Notes: generated by a model from the letters alone, not told the origin. A DNA stretch of 64,000 bases from Cladopsammia gracilis (GCA_022457155.1 JAJGOT010000205.1:455001-519000); one strand, 5' to 3'. Shown: positions 37,692 through 49,656, numbered from the stretch's first letter. Translations and numbers: made by a program.

Positions 37692-39091
37692 ACTTTTCAT
37701 TTATCAGTTAACTACTATATTTTTGGGCAATTGTCAGTTAACTGTTAACCCCATCAGCACCCTCCTAAATGCACTGGTATTCTAAATTTCACTTTTGCCG
37801 GAACGCAATTGGCATGAAAACAAAACGAAAAAAACTCGCGAGATAATAACGCCTTTTGTCACAACATTTCACCCACGACTGAAAAACCTTAAACAGATAC
37901 TGATGAAAAATGGAGTTTCGTTCAAAACCAACCATTCCTGAAAACTATTTACAAAACGCCGTCTAACACATCATACAAGACGTAAATCACTTAACGACAC
38001 GACTCATAACAGCCAAACTTTGAAAGCTAATATAAATGCATCGCAACCGCAAAACCACATAGCGGGGTCGGTGCAGGCCTGTCATGAACCTCATTTCGAT
38101 CTAAGGGAAACTAAAAAAGTGACGGCCAGGAGTGGTGCCCTGTTTATCCGCTCCAGACCCAATATTTTCTATATAAGTGCGTCCATAGCAGACGTGACCG
38201 AAAAATGACCACGTGATCACCATTTTCCCGCCATTTTTCATGTCAAAATATATAAAACAGCAGACTTGATACTTTAGCTAACTACAAAACTTTCCGTTTC
38301 ATTATGCAAGAGTAGGAACAGCAAAATACCATAAATTTTGACTTTCGTTCTTTTTTCGAATACTGCTGGAGAGTTGAAAAAGAAATGGCTGATGGCGCGA
38401 TGTCTGCTAAACATAGCTCAAATTGTCCTGGCATGGGGAAAGGCAGCTCTAGAGAAATGACATGTTGTTACGGCCTCCTTTCATTAGATTCGGCAAATGT
38501 GAAGTTCAATGTTTGAATCGGGCCTTACTTTAAAGAATATTAAAGATTCAGTCACCATTTGTTGTGTCAATTGATATTTTGATAATTAATATTAATGTCT
38601 CATCTGATCAGATATAAAGTCATTGCACGTGACGTATTATCGATGTGGGCTTTTAATTGTTTTGAAATTGCGGCAATCTATTGTATTTGATTTAGAAAGT
38701 CTTTTCCATTGTCAAATATCCCAACCGAAAATAGACAATGAATAACTGAAAATGCACTGTGTAAATTGAACCAACAACACATTTTCATCGTCAATTAGCT
38801 AGCAAGGCGGGAAAAGTCTTTCACTTTCACTTCTCTAACATCAAAATTATTTACATTCACACTCGTGATTCTTTGTTACTCATAACTTTTTTTGACTTGC
38901 ACCAACACGAATTTTCAAACCAAGTTCTCTCAATCTTCTCTATCCTGCCAAGAACCATATCCAGTTGACTACTGCGCCTCGCATTTTCTACATAATGTCT
39001 GATTCTACAACGCCATCTTTACCATATTTATTTTATATTTATTTTAGATTCTTCTTTTTTTAACCTCATGTTTCAACGCATTAACGAGATG

Positions 39092-40920
39092 GCTTTAAGA
39101 GCCCTTTGATCTATGCTGTCGACGGTTTAGCGGGTCCTCATACCTGTGATAGGTTCGCATGTTTATTCAACGCTACCGTTAAATGTTTTCAATTCCAGAT
39201 TCTACCAACCCGGTTCCAGCGGTGCATACGCCTTTGCCCAAAATTGGTCCCATCACGACAGCCGGCTGCATTCCCCGGTTTACTTAACGTGCATAGTCTT
39301 CAGCCATACGAGATCTTACAGTGCTAAGGGAGCTCTTAGCGTACCATTTTGGATGTCTGCCCATTTCTGGCCCATTCTGCGTTTAGATGGTTTTCCACTG
39401 GAGCACCTTTATTCATGATTGGGGCATTCTATCTAATTTAATTTGCCTAATTTACTTATAGATGTCAAGCCAGAAACTCTATTTTCGGTTGTAATCCCGT
39501 GACGGTCCCTTCATTATCAATTCGTATTGATTTTAGTATCGCTCCTAGGTCGGGCTACGAGTTATCTAGTGAGAGCTTTCGTGTCCCAAGTGAATGCACA
39601 GAGATATGACTATTTTGCAGATTTCCTACTGAACGTATTTCAACCAGAGTCAAGTTTCTAGGGGTATTTTTTTTTTCTTAGATTGAATTGCCTGTTAGAG
39701 GTGTTATGCCCTAGATGGGCTTAATGGATGCCCTAGATGGGCTCAGCGTTATGCCCTTGATGGGGTTTACCGAATGCCCAAGATGGGCTCAGCGTTATGC
39801 CCTGGAGGGGCTTGTCGAATGCCCTAGATGGGCTCAGCGTTATGAAATGCCCTTAATGGTTTTCAATGTTACGCCCAAGAGGGGTTCAATGTTACGCCCT
39901 AGATGGGTTTTAATGTTACGCCCAAGAGGGGCTCAATGTTATGCCCGAGAGTGGCTTAGACAGGCTCAATGTTACGTCCAAGAGGGGCATGATGTTATGC
40001 CCTATAGGGGAACATCCCTATTTTCTAAGAGGAGCTAAACGGGGTTTAAGTTTGGTATTATGCTTGTTGAATCAGTTAGGATAGTTTTCTGTTTTTGACA
40101 GCAGGGTTGCGAGCGCAATTTAAATTCATTTTTTTTTTTAAATTATTTTCCGTTCGTCCGTACATTTTTCTTTATGAGTTCGTCTCTTACATTATATGTG
40201 TTTCATGTTGTTCTTAGATATCTCCTCGTCCGCATTTTGATCTGCAGGAAGCCCGGACAACGTACAAGTTATCCAGCTAAAACAGAATCTGAAATTCACC
40301 GTGCTTGCTTCGAAAGCCACTGGGTCATCGCAAAACTACCTTTAATAGATGGCGAGACTTTGCTAAAGACGTGTTGCGCATTCCTGATTTTCCGGTCGGA
40401 CCTTTGGATCGTACCCTGTATCTGCAACATCTGCTCGAGTCCACAAAGTCAGTGTCTGCATCAATTGTGCTTTCAACTATACGCTTTTAAGTGGGCGCAT
40501 TAGCTGGCCAGAGTTGATTCTCCTTCAGTACACCCGACTGTCATTGCTGCAAAAGAAGGCGCTCTTCGCCTTGCCAGCCAACCTACCACCAGGAGGAACG
40601 AGCCCCTCGAAGTTACTCGTCTCAAGCAACTTGCTGAAAAAACTGATTGGGACAATCTTCTGCAATTAAAAAGTCTAGTTATGTTTATTCTCACTTTTTC
40701 AGGATTCCTTAGAAGCTCTGAGTTATGTCTTATTCGTAGCAGGGATGTCCAGTTTAGCTTTGCTCATAACTTAAACGCAGAAGGCCCGGATAGCTGAGAA
40801 TATCCACTGCCTTCAGTTAGCAGGTTAGCTAGTCGAGGCGAGCAGCTAAAACATTTATGTTAAGGATTCACTGCCAAGCAGATTTGAAGTCTTCAAGTCC
40901 TTGTCGCTCTGAGCTCTAGC
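39092..40920 (+). pseudogene. Tyrosine recombinase remnant of the YR retroelement
   Basis: The sense resumes at about 39110 with a DRFACLFNA-type segment and continues with FNSRFYQPGSSGAYAFAQNW, known from DIRS/Ngaro polyproteins. Recombinase sense appears from about 40250 (FNRWRDFAKDV, LYLQHLLES) to FILTFSGFLRSSELCLIRSR near 40690-40735. The central catalytic part appears deleted, and a YVKDSLPSRFEVFKSLSL tail, carrying the likely nucleophile Tyr, follows near 40855-40910. Many stops are present. Confidence 0.65.
39706..40030 (+). repeat. Minisatellite, ATGCCCTAGATGGGCTCAG-type units
   Basis: About ten degenerate units of 23-35 bp within the retroelement, between the polymerase tail and the recombinase. 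Confidence 0.85.
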
Positions 40921-40942
40921 CCTTTCTTTTGCTGTCTACTAT

Positions 40943-41011
40943 GGCCTGGCTGACCAACGCGCCCATGCCTCAACCTTTGAGTGTGTTCGGTTGTGTAGTG
41001 AAGGCAAAATA
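40943..41011 (+). repeat. B1 split direct repeat
   Basis: 69 bp from GGCCTGGCTGACCAAC to GGCAAAATA, identical to B2 and directly followed by A2. Confidence 0.9.
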
Positions 41012-41188
41012 TGTAATTTGTGATAATCGGTATTGACATAAATTAATATTTTGCCGACACGGAGCAGAGAACCGGGGACTAGTGTAGTGCGCAGGGGCTC
41101 ACGGTTCGTGAGTTTGAAAAGTGTTCGTTGATAGATTTGTGTCATTCTACGGTCAGCCTCGCCGCCTCTAGTACTGTTCAAACAAGTT
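41012..41188 (+). repeat. A2 split direct repeat
   Basis: Copy of A1 (25965-26141), abutting B1. Confidence 0.9.
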
Positions 41189-41303
41189 AACTTTTGTCTT
41201 GTTTATTGTAATACCTTAAGATTTGTTATCGGCAGTTTTTAGCCGCATTTTAGTCGTTTGTTTCTTAGTTAAAAACACCTTAAATCCCCAAAGGTAGCAC
41301 CAC

Positions 41304-41307
<4 letters not shown>

Positions 41308-41335
<28 letters not shown>
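41308..41335. repeat. (TA)n microsatellite
   Basis: About 14 uninterrupted TA repeats between A2 and B2. Confidence 0.9.
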
Positions 41336-41337
<2 letters not shown>

Positions 41338-41560
41338 TCGGGGGTACACGGTCCCTATTTTTTCCAACAGTTGGTTTTTTGGGGTTTACGTGTCCGGCTC
41401 TGGTGCGCTTAGAGTTATCGTTATATTATAGTTCTTTGTCAATAACAAAATGTATCGTGGGCCTGGCTGGCCAACCTAGAGTTATGGTAATATTATAGTA
41501 TAGTATATTACAGTAATATTGTAATACGATAGTCCTTTGTCAATAATAAAATGTATCGTG

Positions 41561-41629
41561 GGCCTGGCTGACCAACGCGCCCATGCCTCAACCTTTGAGT
41601 GTGTTCGGTTGTGTAGTGAAGGCAAAATA
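41561..41629 (+). repeat. B2 split direct repeat and right end of the YR retroelement
   Basis: Identical to B1. The host target CTTTTATTTAG resumes at 41630. Confidence 0.9.
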
Positions 41630-42058
41630 CTTTTATTTAGACCGTTTCGTATTTACGAGTTGGCTCGTAAGAGTCTTTTAGTGATTTATCTCAGTGGTTT
41701 TAGACCGTTTTAGGGCCTGCTTTACAGCGAAGATGTTTTCGTGAAACATACAAGATAATCACACGCGCGACCGTTTTCTCTGAAAATAATTGCCGGCTTG
41801 AGTTTTTCTAACTGGGTAATGGTGGACGGGCTTCCGACGGTTTTTAGCCATCTTTTTTCGTTCTAAACCATAGAGATTCGTGTAATTCTGATGTTCGTCG
41901 AAATGTTCGTCGAAGAAACACTTTAATGTAGTAGCACTTTAATGGCTTTAAGTAGCACTTTAATGGCTGTTCATAAACAAAACACTTGTAGAAATGTATT
42001 TGTAATTTTCCGTGAAGCTCAGTAAAGCTTGCCGTGCTACAAGTCACTGAGTGAACGG
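41630..42058. repeat. Tandem unit A (right part)
   Basis: CTTTTATTTAGACCGTTTCG to GCTACAAGTCACTGAG matches 45599 to about 46030 in unit B, with small indels (unit B has an extra block near 45745-45830). Confidence 0.85.
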
Positions 42059-43192
42059 CACTGTCCCACCGAAATGACAAAATTTCGCTTTCTTATTTCC
42101 ATGTTATATCACCAAATGCCACCAAACTGATACAACTTAATTGGATAAAAAGATTCTATAAAGCAAAACAGAAGCAGTTTGGACTGAGAAAAAGTGCAGG
42201 ATTACAAGGATGGAAGTGGATTACAGTTCATCAATTTTGGATTCATGACAGGCGGTCAAGAAATCACAGTTCAATTCTGGTGGAATTTTGAGTTTTTTAG
42301 TCAGTATATTTTGTCTTTTTAGTTCACATTTCGTTGTTTTCATCACTTTTAGCAATTTTTGGCTTTCGTTTCAAGATAATAAAACAAGCGGAAGAGTAGT
42401 AGTGCACCTCTTCGGAACCTCTGATTTCATTGGACCTGAATGAGGTGCACCTCTACTGTTTTTAGGGCTAGGGTCCATTGTGTTGTTATTTGTCATTGAT
42501 TTGTTCTATTGTTTTCTTAGCCAACTTTAGGCGTTCCGAAAGGTGCACTTTTGCCCGTTAGGAATGTTTTCATAATTGTACGCACGCCTTACGTGCCTAT
42601 TGCAATGCGCTAGGAATCATGGGATTAAAAAACCATGTGCTTCCAGAACGTAGTTTCCCAGACAGAAGTTTTCACCGAATTTGAGCCTGCAGTCCTTCTT
42701 ACAGCGACCTAAAATCTATTTAACCTTTCCTAATATAAAGCAAGCAAGGTGCTGGCCATAACTGTCATGAAAACACGATATATTAACCGAGACAGTGTCC
42801 CCTTTAAGTTCAGCAGGTTCAGCAGGACAGAAACACAACGTCTGAAGAAGGCTTTTTTATTGCATTGAGTTTTCGATGCGTATGAAGAACATTGCTGGCA
42901 AAAATACCGAAAACAGCTCCACTACCCGGGAGCTGAACATCAGATCAGAAATACGACTTAGCTTTCACATTTTAGTGTTAACCGTTTCTTTACGGTCATA
43001 AAAATATTCGCTGTTAATATTCAATCATTAATTACAATTTTTAATATACAACAAATGAACACTTTCAACAAGGTTCTAAAAATGCCGTTAAGCGATACGC
43101 CTTCTATAAAGTTTTACGGGCTCATAAATGTCAAAATGTCTGTCTTTATTCGCCCAAACATTTTGACAGAAGCCTTAGGAATTTTAATGTTA

Positions 43193-44368
43193 TCAGTTCG
43201 CTCCCCGTCTGGAATTTGCGACAGAGTGCATTTTATTTTTATTTTTGAGTTGCGTTATCGTTGAAGGTTTAAACCGTTCGGGTATAATTTTTGAGTAGAG
43301 ATTCAGAAGTGCTCGTTTGAAAGCGGTATTGCGCATTCCGTACAATATAGGATTACACGCACTGTTTAGATAACCGAGCAGCAACGATATTATATCTACA
43401 GTGCGTGGTAAGGGCCTTGGGTGGTACACATCAAAAAATATGGTCACAGCAAATGGTGCCCAGCAAATTACGAATAGTGCGACCATTAAAATTAACGTAT
43501 TTGTGGTTCTAGCGTCGTCCCGTGCTACACGAAACTTAGTGCGTAAATTGAGTTTAGACTCCATTCGCCCTAATGTTTTAGGACTTTCAATATTGTTTAA
43601 GTCTAGCCCAATAACGTCTAGTTTGTTGTCTTTTTGTATGAATAATTGCGGTCTTTCATCCTTGTCACAGTAAAGTTCAATAATGTCTGGAATATTGTTC
43701 TGCGTTTCATCTGATTTTGCAGGCTCACGGCGTTGAGGCGGAGATGCAAAGTTGTTTCTTGATACATCAAGTTTTCGTTTCGCGTCCCTTGCAAACGCCA
43801 AAATTTTGTAATATGAAAAGGCCATCGTTGTAAGAGGCCCGAAAAAGCAAACTGTGATCATGAAATACATGAAGTAGACATTTGAAGGCCAGAAAACAAA
43901 ACAGTAGGATTTTCCAGGAATGAAGCGATATTCCGCCCATCCGAAGAGTGGAGGCGAAGCCAGAGATAGCGAGATGACCCAAACCGCGGCTCCGTAAAGC
44001 AATGCTTTCCGCTTCGAGAAGGTGTTGGTGTAAGTGTTCCATTTTACAATGTAAAAATATCGATTAATGGCGATCATGCCGAGAGACATGATAGACGCTA
44101 TAAACGATAACATTGTGAAAAACCCAAGCGTCACGCAAGCTGTGTGTCTGAACACCCATCTCTCTTTGATAATTGTCACTACAGTTATTGGCATACTTGA
44201 TACCGACACCAAGATGTCTGCAGCAGCTAGATTTACAATGTACATGCTGGTGATAGTGCGAAGGTTTCTGTTCTTGTAAACAACGAAGAATAAACTCAAG
44301 TTGCAAATTATTGCGACGAAACCGATAATACAGAGGGCTGTTGACTCCAAGACCGTGGCTAACGTCAT
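43193..44368 (-). CDS. Class A (rhodopsin-like) GPCR, copy B, intronless
   Basis: 391 residues with the same seven-TM layout as copy A: NRY after TM3, CWAPF in TM6 and NPILY in TM7. Visible substitutions between the copies fall in the first loop (RIITS/RTITS), TM2 (ADTLV/ADILV), TM3 (CVVLG/CVTLG; ASVMS/ASIMS), third loop (LDFNN/LDLNN) and tail (KRELL/KRALL; MHTVA/MHSVA). Both frames are open and all motifs are kept, so both genes may be functional. Flanking MITEs are shared, so the duplication is segmental and not retroposed. Confidence 0.9.
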   Translation of the reverse strand: MTLATVLESTALCIIGFVAIICNLSLFFVVYKNRNLRTITSMYIVNLAAADILVSVSSMPITVVTIIKERWVFRHTACVTLGFFTMLSFIASIMSLGMIAINRYFYIVKWNTYTNTFSKRKALLYGAAVWVISLSLASPPLFGWAEYRFIPGKSYCFVFWPSNVYFMYFMITVCFFGPLTTMAFSYYKILAFARDAKRKLDVSRNNFASPPQRREPAKSDETQNNIPDIIELYCDKDERPQLFIQKDNKLDVIGLDLNNIESPKTLGRMESKLNLRTKFRVARDDARTTNTLILMVALFVICWAPFAVTIFFDVYHPRPLPRTVDIISLLLGYLNSACNPILYGMRNTAFKRALLNLYSKIIPERFKPSTITQLKNKNKMHSVANSRRGAN

Positions 44369-44689
44369 ATCGAAACTTTAAGTTTCCGCCAACCGATAAA
44401 TTATTTTTCTTGTTCGGTATAACAACAGCAACCAATCGTGCATATACTCCGGTTCACTATAAAACAAACGTTTGTTTCTTTTTTTGGTCTTCGAACTCGA
44501 TATCACTAAACACGAGAAATATGTGATTCACTGCAGAGAACTAACTCTGTGAGCCATGGTTACCACTGAATGATTTTGGCGGCAACAAAGTGATTTTTCG
44601 GAAAGTTCGTATGTTTTTTGATGGTCTTTTTTGACATAAGTATAAAGGCAGGATTTGAATAAATAAGTACTTTGCTGACGTCTTTGCCG

Positions 44690-44820
44690 TTTTCTGCCTG
44701 ATAAAAAAATATTCATTCTTCTTTTCTTCTTTAAGTTTTTGTTTTTGCATTTAATGCAAAAGAAAAAACTTAAAGAAGAATGAATAATTTTTATCGGGCG
44801 GAAAACGGCAAAGACGTCAG
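44690..44820. repeat. Palindrome upstream of GPCR copy B
   Basis: GACGTCTTTGCCGTTTTC...CTTCTTTAAG is mirrored as CTTAAAGAAG...GAAAACGGCAAAGACGTC. Unit A has a shortened copy at 25280-25381. Confidence 0.8.
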
Positions 44821-45097
44821 CAAAGCGCGTGGGAAACAATCCAAAACAAAGGCAGACACTAGCAAATCTCTGTTTTCCAGAAACGTTTTATACTTACATA
44901 CTTTATTTAGTAAAGCAGGTCGAGAAAAGATGGGCAACTTTACAGCTGATGTGGACCTACTATGGCTAGCTTATGTTAAAGTTGACAAGCGATATACAGT
45001 ATATAGAACACCTGTTTGGTAACTAAAACTGAGAAAGGAGAATTTATATCACGATCGCCGAAAGTTTGTTATTGTTGTATATTACTGAATAATAGCC

Positions 45098-45247
45098 CAA
45101 TTTCGATATATTAAAATTCATTTTGAAACAAAAGAAATCACTACGAGGCTTAGGGGAATGAATAGTAGGGATTTATATAATTTATTCCCTTAAGCCTCGT
45201 AGTGATGTCTTTTCTTTCAAGTTGAATTTTAATATATCGAAATTGGA
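45098..45247. repeat. Palindromic MITE in unit B
   Basis: Counterpart of 25468-25625, same arms. Confidence 0.85.
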
Positions 45248-46266
45248 CTATTGCGCTTTTTAGTGAAATTCATTTTCAAATGTTTGTGTTTTTAAAAGAT
45301 TGTTTAACATTGTTTTTTTTTTCAAGTTCTGCTTCTACATTGTCGTAGATCTGATGCATTTTTATTATTTTGACAAATTTCGCTCTGACCGGAGACCGTG
45401 TTTACTGAGGAGTACACAAACAATCGCTTCGGTGGAACATCTGTTGGGAAAGACTCGATCGATCGGCTGTAAACAGCTGCCTACCCATTGGACGGCGTTC
45501 GAGGTAAAGGAGGGGAGGGTGGAGAGATGGACGCACGGGATGGGAGATCGGTGCAGTAAAATGCCCAGGAGACGGGACGGTCCGAAGATGTGCAGAAACT
45601 TTTATTTAGACCGTTTCGTATTTACGAGTTGGCTCGTAAGAGTCTTTTAGTGATTTATGAAACATACAAGATAATCACATGCGAGACCGTTTTCTCTGAA
45701 AATAATTGCCGTCTTGAGTTCTTCTAACTGGGTAATGATGGACGTACAAACATAATAAGCGTACAAACTTAAAAGGGGACCGAGGGAAGAGCACTGCACA
45801 AACCCGGTGTTTGAGACGCAAAGCACGTAATGGTGGACGGGGTTCCGACGGTTTTTAGCCAGCTTTTTTCGTTCTAAACCATAGAGATTTGTGTTATTCT
45901 GATGTTCGTCGAAGCAGCACTTTAATGTAGTAGCACTTTAATGGCTGTTCATAAACAAAACACTTGTAGAAATGTATTTGTAATTTTCCGTGAAGCTCAG
46001 TAAAGCTTGCCGTGCTACAAGGCACTGAGTGGCACGACTAAAGGTGCACCTGTTACACCAGAAAAGTTCCAGATGAAATTGCGCGTTTAACACACCTCTT
46101 CGCAACTTTTCTCGCAACGAAGTTGAACACTTCTCTACTTTTCGCATCGTTGCGAGGCAAGTTGCGCGCGTGTAACATATCATCTGCAACTTCTCTCGTA
46201 TTGGTTTCGTCACTGTTCCGTCAGTTGCAAGTCGCAAAAAATTGCCTGGTGAAAAAAACAGCTTAA

Positions 46267-46675
46267 GGCGGGGCTCTACCTGAATTTTGATGAAATTTTA
46301 AGAGGTTTTAAGAAGGGATAGGAGAAAGAAAATGAGTTTGGGAACACCAACAGACAATCGATACCCACGCAAGAGCACCCCAGGTTGCTAGTGGACTAAC
46401 TTGGTGTCCGTCTATCAATTATTAACTACAAATTCTAATTTTAAAACTTCACTAAATCTTCAATATTTCTTATTTCTCTAAATTTTACAAATCCTTTGAG
46501 AAAAACTATTTCCTCCCCAAAATACCCAAAAATCACCGAAAAAGTTACAAAACATCCCACAACAAAGATTCATGTAATGAGCGAAGGGTTTTTGGATTGC
46601 TTGAAACGTGAACGAGATATTTCCATTAAAGCCATGTAAAGTGGCGGAAAAATGGCATTCAGGTAGAGCCCCGCC
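46267..46675. mobile_element. MITE with TTAA target duplication
   Basis: GGCGGGGCTCTACCTGAAT at the left and its complement at the right are flanked by TTAA (46263-46266, 46676-46679), a piggyBac/Kolobok-type signature. Confidence 0.8.
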
Positions 46676-46679
46676 TTAA

Positions 46680-47439
46680 CTTTCAAACGTAGCGACAAAG
46701 AAGAACTCACGAGATCGACGTTTGTTATAATTACACAAGATAAATACAAGTTATTCTGACTGATAAATAAATCCATAAAAATATAATAATGGTGTAAACT
46801 TTTTACTCTTGGAGATCTGCACCTGATGAAGTTGAAATGAAAAAAAAAAGCAAGATTTGAATGTCAAACTGTTGTCGTATTAAGTACAGTTGAATATTAT
46901 ACAATTATTTTACTTTTACAGCTTTTTTTCATGCATTTGCTTATAGTAAATATTGAACTGTGCTATTTATTTGAAAAATAAAGCAAAAAAATGCAATCAC
47001 TTGACATTGCAACACTCTTAAAATTTAAACTCCAAAACGAACCCAAGTTAAAAAAAAAAAACGTTTTGAAATTATTGTACAAGCAAACTTGCCTTTCTAC
47101 TCGACAGCTTTCATTTACAACGGTTATCAATCAGTACGAGTCGTAAAAGCAAAACCATAATTTTCACTATGGCCAATTACCACAGACACCGACAATCCAA
47201 CGAACCAATCAGAACTCGAACCGCATGTTGCCGGCGAAAAGCGCGGGAAAACGCGTGCGAGCAAGTCACGATGGGGTATTCTTTTACTTCTGATTGGTTG
47301 AGAAGATGGCGCGCGTTTTTTTATCCAATCGCAAAGCGTTGTAATGGAAAACCAAAACAAATATAAATTACTTTGTTATACTTAATTGAAACAACAATGA
47401 CTGGCACACTCACGAAACAAAACACAAATCACTACATAA
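46680..47439. other. Non-coding AT-rich interval
   Basis: No gene, exon or repeat was recognised. Confidence 0.5.
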
Positions 47440-47905
47440 TTAAATAATGCTCCACATAAGAACTACAGTAAACTTCATTGTTCTACGGCATTGGCTCTTT
47501 CCCACATAGAATATCTTTGGTTTCAAGAATAGAGGACGGGCTGATGGTTCATAATTATATTTCAGTATAAAAATAAAGAAAATCCATTTGCGTCAATTAA
47601 ATTTGAGGAAATGTTCGTACTTAACCAATCAGAATAGCAGAAGACAATAGCTAATAATTTTGCTTCTTTGATGAAGTTCCCCATATACAATATCTTTTAA
47701 AACTTGCATGTTGTGCGATTGGGTTTCAAATTACTTGAAACCTTAAAAAAAAATAGACAAAATGCACCTTGAACCTTAACTTTTTAGCAGTTTTTGAGTC
47801 TAGGCCAATGAGATCACTAGTTGTAACAATGAAAACAGTTGACATTCCATCATGCATTGCCGTTCAGCGCTATCCTTCTTATGCGGATCATTACTTAACT
47901 ATCTA
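47440..47905 (+). repeat. Left arm of a ~460-bp inverted repeat
   Basis: TAATGCTCCACATAAGAACT through TTATGCGGATCATTACTTAA is mirrored at 49727-50172 with moderate divergence. The last two exons of the UBE2O-like gene lie between the arms. Confidence 0.85.
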
Positions 47906-48193
47906 CAATAGCAATTACCTACGATTTTCGCATAAGTTCATTTGTTGTGATATCATATATAAATGCGAAAATATAATGGCTTCAGCCTTTTTTTATGTAA
48001 CAGAGTCGAGCAATCAATTTGAAACTCACGTATTTAGCCGCATAGCAGCCTTTCACAAAGGATTCACATCTCTTTACATCTGAAACCGCGAACAATAAAT
48101 AACTTTTTATAAAATCTTTCTGCGGGATAATCTTTTCTTTATGTATTATATTTATAAGGTCAGAAATATGTCTCAATCTCCAGTCGTTGAAGA

Positions 48194-48668
48194 TTACTCA
48201 GAGCAATCTGGAAGTTGAGCCTTTTCGAAAGCGGCTTGAAAACTCTCCAGGGCTCTTTTAAGACTCAAACAAAAACCGCGGGAAAGTGGAAACAAGGGAT
48301 AATCCGGGACATCCTTGTCTGATGCTGCTGCTTGACATACGTCATGGGTTTCTGCATTTGAAAGTTTTCCTTCAGTCGAGGCAGCTAATTGGTTAGAAGT
48401 GTTGTTCGTCAGTTTGACGCAATTTTTAGCTTCTTCGTCATCCTTGATAGACTCTTCGCTGCTACAACTTGGTACAGCGGTCGCTCGCATTACGTCATCC
48501 CCGCTGACGTCATGGCTGTGAGCGTGTTTATTCTCACTTCTTTCTTCTTTCTGTTCTTGTTCATTAACCTTGACCTTGTCGTTAACAGTGTCTTCGTTAT
48601 CACAGCCCGGTACAGTTACTGCTTGCTCGTGGAAGGAATCGATCCAACGTTTGAATTTTCGTATCATC
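48194..48668 (-). CDS. UBE2O: UBE2O-like gene, terminal exon
   Basis: 475 bp from the acceptor (TTCGCAG at 48669-48675 side) to TAA 48196-48194. It opens with one base completing a codon from the previous exon and encodes about 158 residues: a basic start, a polar acidic middle (NEDTVNDKVKVNEQEQKEE), and a C-terminal helix (FCLSLKRALESFQAAFEKAQ). UBE2O proteins end in a comparable helix. The phase agrees with the upstream exon, so the frame is supported independently of the ORF length. Confidence 0.8.
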
Positions 48669-48808
48669 CTGCGAAGTTAATATAAAAGACAGAGAAGGAA
48701 AAGGGTTAAAATTATTACCAAGACATAGCAATACAATAACATACAATCACAATACAATAATACAATAACATACAATCTTCAGTTCTCTTTATTTATGTTC
48801 ATTCATAC

Positions 48809-49010
48809 CTCGCTCCATGATAAGCAAAATGCTGCAGTATTTCATTCTCCAGACCAGCGGGAGGTTTTTTAAGGAGTTTTTCCATTGACTGGACCAGTTT
48901 TAGTAAAACCATTTCATTGTACAAGCGGCTGTTCTCTCGTCCCTCAGCTGTACCTCTTTGCTTTTCATATCCGGCCTCATTGTAGTAAGGTTCATTGCAC
49001 AAGATTAGAC
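48809..49010 (-). CDS. UBE2O: UBE2O-like gene, exon after the UBC core
   Basis: 202 bp with acceptor TTCAG and donor GAG/GTATGA. It encodes [15 protein letters not shown] followed by [17 protein letters not shown], the characteristic segment that follows the catalytic fold in UBE2O-class E2 enzymes. Phase: two bases complete the codon left by the UBC exon, and two bases are left for the terminal exon. Both junctions agree. Confidence 0.88.
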
Positions 49011-49487
49011 CTGAAGAAGTAGTAGTAGTAGTAAACTTTATTTAAGTGTCAAACGTTCTAGCGTACTTACACTAATTGGTGACACTACCTAAAAAACCTA
49101 AGATAAACATTAAAATTTCATAAAAAATTGAAATCCTTACTCTAAATAAAACTCTTGTTAAAAACATATTCAAAAACAAACCCTAATCGCATAATTACTT
49201 TCACTTAAACAAGTTTAAACAATTAAACAAGTATGCGACGCAACACCAGCAGTTGACGATTTCCTCTGGTTACCATAGCATTGAAGGAGATATAGTTAAA
49301 CCTCCCGTAAGCGACTACCCAAAATGCAAAGCGACGGTGGTCACTTACGGGAGGTCTGACCACAGGGGGTCTTTACTCTGAATCATATCAACCTGTTGCA
49401 ATTTCAATGTACAAAGAATCTATCAGCACAAAATATATATACTTTATTCGACGGTTTACGAGATAATACGCGAGGATATTTTACGAA

Positions 49488-49656
49488 TTGCCCTTTTCGC
49501 GGTTAACCTTTCTCATTTGCATTACAATAAAAATCAACGTGATTGCGAGGCATTTTCGGGCAATTTTGTAGTTTCTGCCCGAAATTACCTCGCAATCATG
49601 TTGAATTTTATCGTAATGGAAATGAGAAAGGTTAACCGCGAAAAGGGCTATTGCGT
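49488..49656. repeat. Nested palindrome (MITE-like)
   Basis: GCCCTTTTCGCGGTTAACCT...GATTGCGAGG is mirrored around 49575. It lies between the arms of the larger inverted repeat. Confidence 0.85.

Larger units (their letters stand above)
30634..39091. mobile_element. 8.4-kb insertion within the YR retroelement (composite)
   Basis: ATCTCGTTAATGCG at the left is mirrored by CGCATTAACGAGAT at the right, and the retroelement coding order stops and resumes around these points. The interval is non-coding apart from fragments and holds fold-backs, an OTU fragment and a tRNA-like array. Whether it is one element or a nested stack is not resolved. Confidence 0.45.
25965..41629 (+). mobile_element. Ngaro/DIRS-type tyrosine-recombinase retroelement, degenerate, with nested insertions
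   Basis: It has split direct repeats A1 (25965-26141), B1 (40943-41011), A2 (41012-41188) and B2 (41561-41629). In between lie remnants of gag, reverse transcriptase/RNase H and tyrosine recombinase in the expected order. The paralogous unit B at 45598/45599 shows the uninterrupted target (GCAGAAA then CTTTTATTTAG), with no target-site duplication, as expected for recombinase-mediated insertion. All ORFs have stops and frameshifts, so the element is dead. Confidence 0.88.
42059..46030. repeat. Tandem unit B carrying the second GPCR gene
   Basis: Parallel to unit A but uninterrupted. It has a small insertion (about 42390-42560, between GGTGCAC repeats) absent from unit A, and about 210 bp after the 44.75-kb palindrome that unit A has lost. 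Confidence 0.88.
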
